From contig JBFWZA010000012.1 of assembly GCA_050185825.1 (NCBI GenBank), positions 124,001 through 188,000 on the forward strand: 64,000 bases of DNA. Direction: 5' to 3'. The notes under the pieces are model-generated. The model saw nothing but the letters and a program-made list of their open reading frames with translations. It did not search any database and was not told where the DNA came from. This document shows positions 8,519 through 17,795 of the stretch, one piece after another. Each line of letters starts with the position of its first letter. The stretch's first letter is position 1. A program made the translations under genes and the position numbers. Source of the DNA: SZUA-309 sp050185825 (GTDB lineage: Bacteria > Pseudomonadota > Gammaproteobacteria > Pseudomonadales > Azotimanducaceae).

Positions 8519-9871
8519 GTGCGCGCAAACGGGCGTTCGCTGACGTTCCGGGTTGCGCTTGCCGCGACGCTGGTCTGCACGGTCTGGGCAGCCGACGTGT
8601 TTGCGGAAGACGCGGCGGTGACCCCGCCCGGCCTCCCGGCTCAGGGAGACTGGAAACTCAACCTCGGCGCCACGCTCGGCGCGTTCGGCTTTGCCAACTC
8701 CCTCTACACGGACCCGAAACCCGGCGAGCCCTCCGGGGACCTGGGCGACAACTGGCTGGAGACTTCGGTGAACATCGGGCTGGAAGGCGCCTACCCGATG
8801 GCCAACGCGTCCCGGTTCTACGGCGCCGTCAGCGCCGTGGGCGAGCGCACCAGCCCCGCCTCGCCGTCACTCGTCGGCGGTGACGCGTCGTCCTTCGAGG
8901 TGGAGGATCTCAACATCGGCTGGCGCTCGGGCACGATGCTCGGGCAGCTCGGCGAGGACGCTCTGGATTTCACCGTCGGGCGCGCCCGATATCAGCTCGG
9001 CCACGGGTTGCTGCTCTGGGACGGCTCGTCCGAAGGCGGGTCCCGGGGCGGCTACTGGACCAACGCCCGCCAGGCATTCGAGGTCGCGGCAATCGGCCGG
9101 TTCAGACCCGGTCGCCACACCCTGGAGGCGTTCTACCTCGAGCGGGACGAGCTGCCGGAAGCCGATCTGGACAGCAAGGTCGCCGGCATCAACTATGAGC
9201 TCGCGTTGACAGACGACCTCCTGCTCGGGGCGACCTACATGAGCTGGTCCGCGGATCCCATCGAGGCCCCGCAGCGCGACGGGCTCGACGTCTACAACCT
9301 GCGGCTCTTCGGCACGCCGCTGCCGGGTGTGGAGCCGCTGACCGTGGAGCTCGAATACTCGCTCGAGGCCAATGGCGAGGCGCTGGATGCCAGTGCCTGG
9401 AACGCGCTCGTCGGCTGGCGCTTCGGCGACGGGCCGACGCTCTCCTACCGTTACGCCTTCTTCGAGGGCGATGATCCGGATACTTCCGGGAACGAGTCGT
9501 TCGACCCGCTCCTGACCGGATTCTACGACTGGGGAGCGTGGTGGCAGGGCGAGATCGCGGGCGAGTACTTCGTCTCGAACTCGAACCTGATCTCTCATCA
9601 GCTCCGCCTGCACATGGATCCGAGCGAGTCCGTCGCCACCGGTGTGATCCTCTACGACTTCCGCCTGCACCGGCCGGAGGCGCTCGGCGCCACCGTGACG
9701 TCGGATGATGTCGCGTTCGAGATCGACTGGTACCTGGATTGGTCGATCAACGATCACTTTACCTTCAGCGTCGTGGCGGCATACGCCAACCCCGGGAAGG
9801 CAGTCGAGCAGTCGTCGGGCCGGACGGAGGATTTTTACTACGGCATGGTGCTGCTTTCCTACAGCTTGTGA
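8519..9871 (+). CDS. Outer-membrane porin (alginate-export/carbohydrate-porin-like barrel)
   Basis: 450-residue exported beta-barrel. The GTG start gives a good signal peptide (RSLTFRVALAATLVCTVWAADVFA). The mature part alternates short strands and acidic turns and carries a DFTVGRARYQLGHGLLLWDG stretch similar to alginate-export (AlgE-like, PF13372) porins. It ends with strands YYGMVLLSYSL. No strong ribosome site is visible before 8519, so the start is less certain than the frame. It lies 124 bases after glsA in the same direction, and probably supplies outer-membrane passage for the substrates of this cluster. Substrate unknown. Confidence 0.75.
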   Translation: MRANGRSLTFRVALAATLVCTVWAADVFAEDAAVTPPGLPAQGDWKLNLGATLGAFGFANSLYTDPKPGEPSGDLGDNWLETSVNIGLEGAYPMANASRFYGAVSAVGERTSPASPSLVGGDASSFEVEDLNIGWRSGTMLGQLGEDALDFTVGRARYQLGHGLLLWDGSSEGGSRGGYWTNARQAFEVAAIGRFRPGRHTLEAFYLERDELPEADLDSKVAGINYELALTDDLLLGATYMSWSADPIEAPQRDGLDVYNLRLFGTPLPGVEPLTVELEYSLEANGEALDASAWNALVGWRFGDGPTLSYRYAFFEGDDPDTSGNESFDPLLTGFYDWGAWWQGEIAGEYFVSNSNLISHQLRLHMDPSESVATGVILYDFRLHRPEALGATVTSDDVAFEIDWYLDWSINDHFTFSVVAAYANPGKAVEQSSGRTEDFYYGMVLLSYSL

Positions 9872-9910
9872 GTCGAGTCGATTGCCGTCACCCGCAGGAG
9901 AAAACACGCG

Positions 9911-10594
9911 ATGACGAAACTGGTGTCTGCCATCGAGCCGGTAAAGGCCGGCGAGCCGTTCAAGGGCGCCCTGCAGCCGATCGAGCGGGTCTCGGAGATC
10001 CTGTTCGGCCTGATCATGGTGCTGACGTTCACCGGATCGCTCAGCGTCGCCGATGCGGGTCGGGACGACGTCCGTCTGATGCTGATCGGCGCGCTGGGCT
10101 GCAACATCGCCTGGGGCATCATCGACGGGATACTCCTGCTCATGGGCAACCTGGCGGAGAAGAGCCGGAATCTCATGACCTACCAGGCGCTCCGCCGGGC
10201 GAATCCGGAGCACGGCCGCGACCTGCTCGAAGAGGCTGTCCCGCCGCTGCTGGCGTCGGTTCTGAGCGCCGAGGAACTGGAGAGCCTGCGCGAGCGGCTC
10301 GTGCAGCTGCCCGAGCCCCCCGCCCGCGCACGGCTGGGCAGGGAGGACTGGCTCGGTGCGCTGGGCACGTTCGTGCTGGTTTTTCTCTCCACCTTCCCGG
10401 TGACGATTCCGTTCATGGTCATGCACGAGGTCGGGCCGGCCATGCGGGTGTCGAACGGGATTGCGGTGATCCTGCTCTTCCTGGCCGGGTACGCTTTCGG
10501 GCGGATCACCGGCCGGCACCCGGCCGGCACCGGTATCGTGATGGTGGGCGCCGGGCTGGTCATCGTGGCCATGACGATCGCGCTCGGCGGGTAA
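9911..10594 (+). CDS. VIT1/CCC1-like integral membrane protein
   Basis: 227-residue protein with five predicted membrane helices: two in the first half (EILFGLIMVLTFTGSLSV and LMLIGALGCNIAWGIIDGILLLMG) and three in the last third. The Asp in the second helix and the glycine-rich first helix recall the VIT1/CCC1 iron/manganese transporter superfamily, but the middle acidic helix pair typical of vacuolar VIT1 is replaced by a soluble charged segment (about residues 85-150). It follows the porin by 39 bases and may be co-transcribed. The family assignment is moderate and the transported ion is unknown. Confidence 0.6.
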   Translation: MTKLVSAIEPVKAGEPFKGALQPIERVSEILFGLIMVLTFTGSLSVADAGRDDVRLMLIGALGCNIAWGIIDGILLLMGNLAEKSRNLMTYQALRRANPEHGRDLLEEAVPPLLASVLSAEELESLRERLVQLPEPPARARLGREDWLGALGTFVLVFLSTFPVTIPFMVMHEVGPAMRVSNGIAVILLFLAGYAFGRITGRHPAGTGIVMVGAGLVIVAMTIALGG

Positions 10595-10682
10595 CGCGTG
10601 CCGCGTGGATGGTTAAACTGGCTGCCTGCGGCTGCTACCATTCGCCGCCTGACGGTGCCACCTGACGAGTCGGACTCACGAT

Positions 10683-12305
10683 ATGCTGCGAACGAGGCGT
10701 TCTACGTTTACCAGAAGTGGTGCTCGCCTCACCCGCCTCCCGTTGCTGCTCGTTGCGGCACTCGTCGCCGGCTGTGCCGCCGTCGGCCCCGACTACCAGC
10801 GACCGGAGGTCGATCTCAAGGACGACTGGACCCTCGCCAGTGCCGAGGGACTGGTGGAAACCGTGCCGGGCGCACCGATAGCCTGGTGGGAGGTGTTCAC
10901 CGACCCGCTGCTCACCGAGCTGGTTCAGGAAGCGTACGCTCAGAATCTCGATCTGGAGGTGGCGGGCCTGCGCATCCTCGAGGCCCGTGCGCGACTCGGC
11001 ATCGCCACCGGTAATCAGTATCCCCAGTCTCAGAGCGTGAACGGCAGCGCGCTGGCGACGGGACTCAGCACCAACCGTCCGAACTTCGTGAGCGCGCTCG
11101 CCGACGACACCTTCACGGACGCCGCGCTGTCGTTCGATGCGGCCTGGGAGATCGATTTCTGGGGCCGCTACCGGCGCGGTGTGGAGGCTGCGGAAGCGGA
11201 TCTGGCTGCCGCGCTGGCGGCGTACGACGCGGGCCTCGTGAGCCTGACGGCGGAGACCGCTCGAATCTACTTCCTGGTGCGCACCATCGAGGAACGTATC
11301 CGTTTCGTGCGCAACGACATCGCGATTCAGGGGCGCAGCCTCGAGATCGTCCAGGTGCAGGCGCGTAACGGGCTCGTGACCGAGCTCGATGTGCAGCAGG
11401 CTGCCACCCTCTACGAGTCCACCGCCGCGCAGCTCCCGCTGCTCCAGGGGGATCTCGAGCGGGCGCGCAATGCGCTGAGCGTGCTTCTCGGCCAGATGCC
11501 GGGCGATCTGGAGGCACGTCTCGGCACGGGAGACATTCCCGATCCGCCCGCCGAGGTGGCGGTGGGCGTGCCGGCCGAGCTGCTGCGGCGTCGACCCGAT
11601 GTGCGGCTCGCGGAGCTCCTGGCCGCGGGGCAGAGCGCCCGCGTCGGCGTCGCGCAGTCGGAGAAATATCCGGCATTCGGCCTGGCCGGGTCGATCGGGC
11701 TGCGTGCCAGCGATGCCCGGGGTGCAGACCTGGGTGACATCTTCACAGGCGACAGCGTCGAGTACTTTGCCGGGCCCGTGTTCTCCTGGCCCATTCTCAA
11801 CTACGGGCGGATCAGCAACTCGGTGCGCGTGCAGGATGCCCGCCTGCAGCAGCAGCTCGTGCTCTACCAGTCCACGGTGCTGGGCGCTGCCCGTGAGGTC
11901 GAGGACGCGCTCGCCGGCTACGTGCGCGCCCGGGAAGCCGCCGCACACTACGCCCGCGGCGTGGAGGCGGCCGGACGCGCCGTGGACCTGGCATTGCTCC
12001 AGTACCGGGACGGCATCGCCGACTATCAGCGTGTGCTGGAGACCCAGCGGCAGCTCAACATCCAGCACCAGTTCTACGCCCAGACCCGTGGCGATATCGT
12101 CACCAGCCTGGTGGGTATCTACCGGGCGCTCGGAGGCGGCTGGGAGCTGCGCGACGGCCGGCCGGTCATCGACGAGACCACGCGCCTGGAGATGCAGGAG
12201 CGGACGAACTGGGGCGGACTTCTGGATCCGTCCGAGGTGCCGGCCGAGCCCGAAGTGCCGGCACCGGCCGGCGAGCAGCCGCTGCTGAGAGGGCCGGACT
12301 GGTGA
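10683..12305 (+). CDS. RND efflux outer-membrane lipoprotein, NodT/OprM family
   Basis: 540-residue TolC-like channel. The signal peptide ends in a lipobox (LVAGCAAVGPDYQRP, the classic OprM-family start). Two outer-membrane-efflux repeats follow, with paired long helical stretches (for example LQEAYAQNLDLEVAGLRILEA region and the second SARVGVAQSEKYPAFGL repeat). It is the first gene of a tripartite pump with the adaptor at 12379 and the pump at 13508. The C-terminal 50 residues are a proline/glutamate-rich extension beyond the usual family length (about 480). Substrate not predictable. Confidence 0.92.
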   Translation: MLRTRRSTFTRSGARLTRLPLLLVAALVAGCAAVGPDYQRPEVDLKDDWTLASAEGLVETVPGAPIAWWEVFTDPLLTELVQEAYAQNLDLEVAGLRILEARARLGIATGNQYPQSQSVNGSALATGLSTNRPNFVSALADDTFTDAALSFDAAWEIDFWGRYRRGVEAAEADLAAALAAYDAGLVSLTAETARIYFLVRTIEERIRFVRNDIAIQGRSLEIVQVQARNGLVTELDVQQAATLYESTAAQLPLLQGDLERARNALSVLLGQMPGDLEARLGTGDIPDPPAEVAVGVPAELLRRRPDVRLAELLAAGQSARVGVAQSEKYPAFGLAGSIGLRASDARGADLGDIFTGDSVEYFAGPVFSWPILNYGRISNSVRVQDARLQQQLVLYQSTVLGAAREVEDALAGYVRAREAAAHYARGVEAAGRAVDLALLQYRDGIADYQRVLETQRQLNIQHQFYAQTRGDIVTSLVGIYRALGGGWELRDGRPVIDETTRLEMQERTNWGGLLDPSEVPAEPEVPAPAGEQPLLRGPDW

Positions 12306-12308
12306 GCG

Positions 12309-12329
12309 CCTGCGCTAGACTCGCGCAGG
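12309..12329. repeat. Intercistronic hairpin, CCTGCGC/GCGCAGG core
   Basis: Perfect 7-bp inverted repeat with a 7-base loop, just after the OprM-like stop codon and before the adaptor gene. There is no T-run, so it is not a standard intrinsic terminator. It shares the GCGCAGG core with the hairpins at 23620 and 26272. Confidence 0.6.
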
Positions 12330-12378
12330 GAGGCCGGGTGACGGCAAATCGGACTCGGGGCGAAGGAGTAAAGCCGAC

Positions 12379-13476
12379 GTGAGCAACGCAACAGGATACG
12401 CGTCACGAGGGTGCTGGCTGCTGGCGGGCGCGCTGTGGCTGGGGGCCTGCACCGAGGAGGCCCCTGATCGTACGCCGGTGGTGCGACCGGTGAAGATTCA
12501 CGAGGTGACGGACGACGGTGGCGGCCAGGTGCGCGAGTATCCCGGTGCGGTCCGGGCCGCGACCAGCGCCGAGATGGGCTTCGAAGTGCCCGGCCGCATC
12601 GTCGAGCTCGATGCCAAGGAAGGTGCACAGGTGGAAGCGGGTCAGGTGCTCGGGCGTCTGGACGACAGCGACTATCGGGCGGATCTGGACATCGCGATGG
12701 CGAACCTGCGCAAGTCCCAGGCTGACCTCACCCGCAGCGAGCGGGTGTATGCGGAGGACCCGGGTGCCATCACCCCGGAGCGGATCGATTCGGACCGGCG
12801 CGCGGTGGAGGTCAGCCAGGCGCAGGTGGCACAGGCGCAGAAGGCGGTGAACGACACGGTGCTGAAGGCGCCGTTCCGCGGCGTCGTCTCGCGGCGCCTC
12901 GTCGAGGTCTACGAAAACGTGCAGGCCAAGCAGCCGGTGGTGATCGTCGAGAATCTGCGTGCCATGGAGGTGGAGATCAACGTGCCGGAACGTGACATCG
13001 TCAACCGCGCGCAGAACCGTACGAGCGCGGATGTGGAAGCGGCCACGGAACGGGTGAAGCCCATGGTGAGCATCAGCTCGCTGCCTGACTCCTCGTTTCC
13101 GGGGCGGATCACCGAAGTCGCGAGCCGCGCCGATCCGGCGACGCGGACGTTCGCCGTGCGCATCGCCTTCGAGGCACCGGAGGGGCTCGCCATGCTGCCG
13201 GGGATGACCGCGCGGGTCACGGCGCGGTTCGGTGGGGCCGGCGGCGTGACGATACCGGTCGCGGCGCTGGTAGCCACGCCGGACTCCGAGCCGAAGGTGT
13301 GGGTGGTGGATCCCGAGACCATGACGGTGACCGGTCGCCAGATTCGCCTCGGCGCCGCGGTGGGGGATGTGGTGGCGGTGCTCGACGGTCTCGAGCCCGG
13401 AGAATGGGTCGCTACCACCGGCCTTGCCCAACTCGCCGACGGCATGCAGGTGAGCCGCTACCAAGGAGCCCAGTGA
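12379..13476 (+). CDS. RND efflux periplasmic adaptor (membrane fusion protein)
   Basis: 365-residue adaptor linking inner pump and outer channel. The N-terminus is a probable lipoprotein signal (CWLLAGALWLGACTEEAP). The split lipoyl domain is visible at VPGRIVELDAKEGAQVEAGQVLGRLD and, after a helical hairpin (RKSQADLTRSERVYAEDPGAITPERIDSDRR), KAPFRGVVSRRLVEVYENVQ. A beta-barrel and C-terminal membrane-proximal domain complete the usual length. The GTG start follows GAAGGAG. It is flanked by the outer channel 74 bases upstream and the RND pump 31 bases downstream. Confidence 0.92.
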   Translation: MSNATGYASRGCWLLAGALWLGACTEEAPDRTPVVRPVKIHEVTDDGGGQVREYPGAVRAATSAEMGFEVPGRIVELDAKEGAQVEAGQVLGRLDDSDYRADLDIAMANLRKSQADLTRSERVYAEDPGAITPERIDSDRRAVEVSQAQVAQAQKAVNDTVLKAPFRGVVSRRLVEVYENVQAKQPVVIVENLRAMEVEINVPERDIVNRAQNRTSADVEAATERVKPMVSISSLPDSSFPGRITEVASRADPATRTFAVRIAFEAPEGLAMLPGMTARVTARFGGAGGVTIPVAALVATPDSEPKVWVVDPETMTVTGRQIRLGAAVGDVVAVLDGLEPGEWVATTGLAQLADGMQVSRYQGAQ

Positions 13477-13507
13477 AGGTGCTTCGAGAAGCGGATGGCG
13501 CTGTATC

Positions 13508-16500
13508 GTGAACCTCGCTGAGTGGTCCCTGAAAAACCGGGTCACCACGCTGGTGCTGACGGCGGGTCTGGTGGTGGGCGGGCTGCAGTCCTACCTCGGT
13601 CTCGCGCGTCTCGAGGATCCGGAGTTCACGATCAAGGAAGCCCTGGTGTTCACCCCCTACCCGGGTGCCTCGCCGGTGGAGGTCGAGCAGGAGGTTTCCG
13701 AGAAGATCGAGCGTGCGGTGCAGCAGCTCCCGCAGATCAAGGAGGTGGAATCCCGGTCCGAGCGCGGTCTGTCCACGGTCACGGTGCGCATCAAGGATCA
13801 GTACGACCGGGCGAGCCTGCCCCAGGTGTGGGACGAGCTCCGGCGCAAGGTCAACGACATGCAGACCGAGCTGCCACCGGGTGCGGGACCGTCCATCGTC
13901 AACGACGACTACGGCGACGTTTTCGGCGTGTTCGTCGCGATCTACGGCGAGGAGTTCTCGGCAGCGGAGCTCAAGGAGATCGCCAAGATGCTCCGCCGGG
14001 AGTATCTGCTGGTGCAGGACGTGGCGAAGGTCACGTACTGGGGCGAGCGTCAGGAGGCCGTGTACATCGAGCTCGACCGTGACCGGGCTGCACAGCTCGG
14101 CGTCACCCCGGCCATCCTCGCCCAGTCCATCCGCGACAAGAACCTGGTAGCGGACGCCGGACGGGTGGAAATCGGCGACCGGTTCGTCGCCGTCGAGCCG
14201 ACGGGCACGTTCACTACGGTGGAAGCCATCGAGAACATGCTGGTGCGCGGCGAGGGCAGCAGCGCGCAGTTCTACCTGCGCGACGTGGCCACGGTCCGGC
14301 GCGGCTACGTGGAGCCACCCACGAAGATCCTCCGCTACGACGGCGCGCCCGCGGTGGGACTCGGCATTTCCACGGTGTCCGGCGGCAACGTGGTGCGGAT
14401 GGGGGACGCGATCCGCGCGCGTACCCAGGAGCTTCTGCCCCAGCTTCCCCTGGGTCTCGAGTTCGGCGTCATCTCGCTGCAGTCGGACGCGGTCACCGTG
14501 GCCATCTCCGGCTTCGTCACCAGCCTCTGGCAGGCCGTGGTGATCGTGGTGGTGGTGCTGCTCTTCTTCATGGGGGTGCGCAGCGGCCTCATCATCGGCT
14601 TCGTGCTGGTGGTGACGATCCTCGGCACGTTCATCTTCATGGGGCCCTGGAACATCGCTCTGGAACGGATCTCGCTCGGGGCGCTCATCATCGCGCTGGG
14701 CATGCTGGTGGACAACGCCATCGTCGTGGTGGACGGCATGCTCGTGCGCATCCAGGCCGGCATGCGCGCCGAGGATGCGGCCGTGGAGGTGGTGGGGCAG
14801 ACGGCGCTGCCGCTGCTCGGCGCCACGGCCGTGGCCATCATGGCTTTCGGTGCGATTGGTCTGTCCGATGACTCCACCGGCGAGTTCTGCCGGTCGCTGT
14901 TCCAGGTGGTGCTCATCTCGCTCGGACTCTCCTGGGTCACGGCCATGACCATCACCCCGGTGATCGGCGTGCTGTTCCTGAAAGCGCCTGCCGCCGGAGA
15001 GACCTCTGAGGCGGATGCCTACGGCGGACGTTTCTACCAGCTCTATCGCGGCTTTCTGGAAGGGGCCATCCGGCGGCGTTTCGTTACCATCACCCTGGTG
15101 CTCGCCCTGTTCGGCACCTCCCTCTGGGGCTTTCAGTTCATCGAGCAGAGCTTCTTTCCGGATTCGACACGGCCGCAGTTCATGCTCGACTTCTGGCTGC
15201 CCGAAGGCACCCACATCGACGAAACCACGCGGCAGGTGGCCGAGGTGGAGGAGTACCTGGCGGCGCTCGACGGCGTCACCCACGTCACCAGCGTGGTCGG
15301 CGCCGGGGCGCTGCGCTTCATCCTCACCTACTCACCGGAGAAAGCGAGCAGTGCCTATGCCCAGTTCCTGGTGGACGTGGAGGATTACCGGCTGGTGATG
15401 GATCTCATCGCCCGTGCCGAGCAGGAAATTCCGCGCGCCTTCCCGGATGCGGACGTCTACGGCCGGCCGTTCATTCTCGGCCCGGGCAGCGGCGGCAAGA
15501 TCCAGGCGCGGTTCAGCGGGCCGGACACCGACGTGCTGCGCCGCCTCGAAGCCGAGGCGATGCGGGTGCTCCGGGAAGACGGCGGCGCCAAGGGGATCCG
15601 CTCGGACTGGCGCAACCCGGTGCCCGTGATCCGGCCCGTGCTCGCCGAGCAGGAGAGCAATCAGGCGGGCGTCGAGCGGCCGGACGTGGCGAGCGCCATC
15701 CGGGCCGGATTCGAAGGCGAGCGGGTGGCTCAGTTCCGCGAGCGCGACGAGCTGCTGCCGATCACCATCCGGGCGCCGGAGGCCGAGCGGGAAGACGTTG
15801 TGAGCCTCGGCAATCTCACGTTGTGGAGCGCGGCCGCGCAGCAGTCGATCCCGCTCCGGCAGGTGGTCTCCGATTTCGAGACCGAGATGCACGACCCCAT
15901 CATCCAGCGGCTCAACCGCAAGCGGACCATCACCGTGCACGCGGATCCGGCCGAAGGCGTGGCCAGCGTGGTGCTCAACCGCGTCATGCCGCAGATCGAG
16001 GCCATTGAGCTGCCGCCGGGATACACCCTCCAGTGGTGGGGGGAATACCGGGATTCCGCCCGCGGCCGCGCCGGCATCGCGGCGAGCCTGCCGGCATTCC
16101 TCATCGGCATGGTGCTGATCGTGATCGCGCTGTTCAACGCGATCCGGCAACCGCTGGTGATCTGGTTCACCGTTCCGCTCGCGCTCATTGGCGTCACCGT
16201 CGGTCTGCTTGTCACAGGTCAGCCGTTCGGCTTCATGGCCACTCTCGGATTCCTGAGTCTCTCCGGCATGCTGATCAAGAACGCCATCGTCCTCATCGAC
16301 GAGATCGAGACCCAGAAAAAAGCGGGCCGGTCGGTGTACGACGCCATCGTCGGGTCCGGCGTGAGCCGGCTGCGGCCGGTCGCCATGGCGGCGCTCACCA
16401 CGGCGCTGGGCATGATTCCGCTGCTCACGGACGCCTTCTTCGTTGCCATGGCCGTGACCATCATCTTCGGGCTGATGTTCGCCACGGTGCTCACCATGGT

Positions 16501-16558
16501 CGTGGTGCCGACACTGTACGCCATGCTCCACCGGGTGCCGTCGCCGGCAACACGTTAG
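13508..16558 (+). CDS. RND family inner-membrane efflux pump
   Basis: 1016-residue proton-driven exporter of the AcrB/MdtB type. The typical N-terminus NLAEWSLKNRVTTLVLTAGL is followed by a large periplasmic loop beginning TPYPGASPVEVEQEVSEKIE, helices 2-6 with LGMLVDNAIVVVDGMLVR (the TM4 proton-relay Asp, with Asn in the second position), a second periplasmic loop and helices 8-12 including GFLSLSGMLIKNAIVLIDEIE. The GTG start at 13508 gives the standard N-terminus. It is the last gene of the pump operon and converges on the receiver gene at 16588. Drug versus other substrate cannot be told. Confidence 0.94.
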   Translation: MNLAEWSLKNRVTTLVLTAGLVVGGLQSYLGLARLEDPEFTIKEALVFTPYPGASPVEVEQEVSEKIERAVQQLPQIKEVESRSERGLSTVTVRIKDQYDRASLPQVWDELRRKVNDMQTELPPGAGPSIVNDDYGDVFGVFVAIYGEEFSAAELKEIAKMLRREYLLVQDVAKVTYWGERQEAVYIELDRDRAAQLGVTPAILAQSIRDKNLVADAGRVEIGDRFVAVEPTGTFTTVEAIENMLVRGEGSSAQFYLRDVATVRRGYVEPPTKILRYDGAPAVGLGISTVSGGNVVRMGDAIRARTQELLPQLPLGLEFGVISLQSDAVTVAISGFVTSLWQAVVIVVVVLLFFMGVRSGLIIGFVLVVTILGTFIFMGPWNIALERISLGALIIALGMLVDNAIVVVDGMLVRIQAGMRAEDAAVEVVGQTALPLLGATAVAIMAFGAIGLSDDSTGEFCRSLFQVVLISLGLSWVTAMTITPVIGVLFLKAPAAGETSEADAYGGRFYQLYRGFLEGAIRRRFVTITLVLALFGTSLWGFQFIEQSFFPDSTRPQFMLDFWLPEGTHIDETTRQVAEVEEYLAALDGVTHVTSVVGAGALRFILTYSPEKASSAYAQFLVDVEDYRLVMDLIARAEQEIPRAFPDADVYGRPFILGPGSGGKIQARFSGPDTDVLRRLEAEAMRVLREDGGAKGIRSDWRNPVPVIRPVLAEQESNQAGVERPDVASAIRAGFEGERVAQFRERDELLPITIRAPEAEREDVVSLGNLTLWSAAAQQSIPLRQVVSDFETEMHDPIIQRLNRKRTITVHADPAEGVASVVLNRVMPQIEAIELPPGYTLQWWGEYRDSARGRAGIAASLPAFLIGMVLIVIALFNAIRQPLVIWFTVPLALIGVTVGLLVTGQPFGFMATLGFLSLSGMLIKNAIVLIDEIETQKKAGRSVYDAIVGSGVSRLRPVAMAALTTALGMIPLLTDAFFVAMAVTIIFGLMFATVLTMVVVPTLYAMLHRVPSPATR

Positions 16559-16560
16559 CC

Positions 16561-16579
16561 GCAGGCACCAGCGGCCTGC
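16561..16579. terminator. Weak hairpin in convergent gap
   Basis: A 6-bp perfect stem GCAGGC/GCCTGC with a 7-base loop lies between the convergent RND and receiver genes. There is no T-run on either side, so termination is possible but not demonstrated by sequence. Confidence 0.25.
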
Positions 16580-16587
16580 TCTCCGAC

Positions 16588-17019
16588 TCAGAGTTCGGGA
16601 TGGCCGGTGGCCAGGGGGAAGAACTCCCTGGTGATGAAGACCTCCCGACGGAGCACCGTCTCCACGGCGTCGAGCAGGTCCCGGGCGATGAAGCGCTTGA
16701 GCACGATGCCGTCGAGCCCGGCGGACAGCGCCTCCTCGGCGACTCCAGGCGCGTCGTGAACGGTGAGGACGATGAGTCCGGTCCGGGGGGAGGAGGCCTT
16801 CAGGGCGGAAACCAGCTCTTTCAGCTCTCCGCCGGCAACCGCCAGATCCAGAATGGCGACGGCGGGTTGCAGGCTCCTGACGCCCTCCTGCAGCGAGACC
16901 GCGTTGGCGACCACGAAGACGGATCCGAAGAGGGTGTCGAGCAGGCCGCGCATTCCCTCGCTGAGCGGCATGTGCGGGTCTGCGAGGAGGGCACATCGGG
17001 AAGTGTCGGGGCAGTCCAT
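16588..17019 (-). CDS. Stand-alone receiver-domain protein
   Basis: 143-residue protein consisting only of a response-regulator receiver fold. The phospho-acceptor Asp is in AVAILDLAVAGGELKEL (about residue 58), the conserved Thr in LIVLTVHD and the Lys in GIVLKRF. The first acidic pocket reads LLADPH rather than ADDH, so one of the two usual metal-binding acids is replaced by Pro. There is no output domain. It lies 104 bases downstream of the NarL-type regulator and in the same direction, so it probably belongs to the same signalling cluster, perhaps as a phosphate sink or a partner of the kinase at 17792. Confidence 0.75.
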   Translation of the reverse strand: MDCPDTSRCALLADPHMPLSEGMRGLLDTLFGSVFVVANAVSLQEGVRSLQPAVAILDLAVAGGELKELVSALKASSPRTGLIVLTVHDAPGVAEEALSAGLDGIVLKRFIARDLLDAVETVLRREVFITREFFPLATGHPEL

Positions 17020-17123
17020 CCGGGCGCAGACGTCTGTCGGATTGTCGGTTCTGTTAGTAGATGCTCCGGAAGGACGGCTGGGAACTCGAAAAAATACCGG
17101 AAGTGGGCAGTGGCGGCCGTGCG

Positions 17124-17795
17124 TCAGTACTCGGCGATGCCCGTACGCAGGGCATAGCGGACCAGCTCGGCGGTGCTGGAGATGCCCAGGGAATCCATCA
17201 TGCCGTACTTGTGGAACTCGACGGTTCGCGGGGAGATGTTCAGCCGCACGGCGATTTCCTTGGCCGACAGCCCTTCCGCGAGCAGCTCCAGGATCTCACG
17301 CTGGCGCGCTGACAGGGGACCGTTCTGTGTCTCGGCAGACGTCAGCAGCTCCCTGATCGACGCCGGCACCCAGGTCTCACCCCTGCCGGCGGCTCGCACC
17401 GCATCCAGCAGCTCGGTGGAAGCGGCGTGCTTGACCACGTAGGCGCTGGCGCCGGCCTCGAGGGCCTGCCGGGCGTAGGCCGGTGTCCGATGCATGGTCA
17501 GAATGACCACCCTGGCGTTGGGGGCAACATCCTTCAGGGCCGACAACGCCTCGATGCCGTTGAGCCCGGGCATGGAGATGTCGGAGACGATCACATCCGG
17601 CTGGTGGGTTGCAGCGGCGTCGAGCAGGGCGCTGCCGTCGCCGACGATGCCGACCAGATGAAACTCCTCTTCCAGAATCGACGTCAGCGCTTCGGCCACC
17701 AGACGGTGATCGTCCGCCACCAGCACCGACAGCCGATCTCGGCATTCGTCCATGATCTCGGCCATGCTCTCAGCCCATCCCTGCTGGGTGCTCAC
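17124..17795 (-). CDS. NarL/FixJ family response regulator
   Basis: 223-residue transcription regulator. The receiver domain (residues about 22-140) has the ADDH acidic pair, phospho-acceptor Asp in DVIVSDISMPG, Thr in VVILTMHRTPA and Lys in AYVVKHAA. The LuxR-type helix-turn-helix is at about 157-215 (LSARQREILELLAEGLSAKEIAVRLNIS). The GTG at 17795 overlaps the kinase stop codon (GTGA), which supports this start and coupled translation; an ATG ten codons later is possible. It is the cognate regulator of the histidine kinase, and probably controls the adjacent porin/periplasmic enzyme genes, which is inference. Confidence 0.92.
   Translation of the reverse strand: MSTQQGWAESMAEIMDECRDRLSVLVADDHRLVAEALTSILEEEFHLVGIVGDGSALLDAAATHQPDVIVSDISMPGLNGIEALSALKDVAPNARVVILTMHRTPAYARQALEAGASAYVVKHAASTELLDAVRAAGRGETWVPASIRELLTSAETQNGPLSARQREILELLAEGLSAKEIAVRLNISPRTVEFHKYGMMDSLGISSTAELVRYALRTGIAEY

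Noticed and set aside
13412..15283. A 623-residue antisense open frame over the RND pump
   Set aside because: Typical high-GC shadow frame; no domain or signal.
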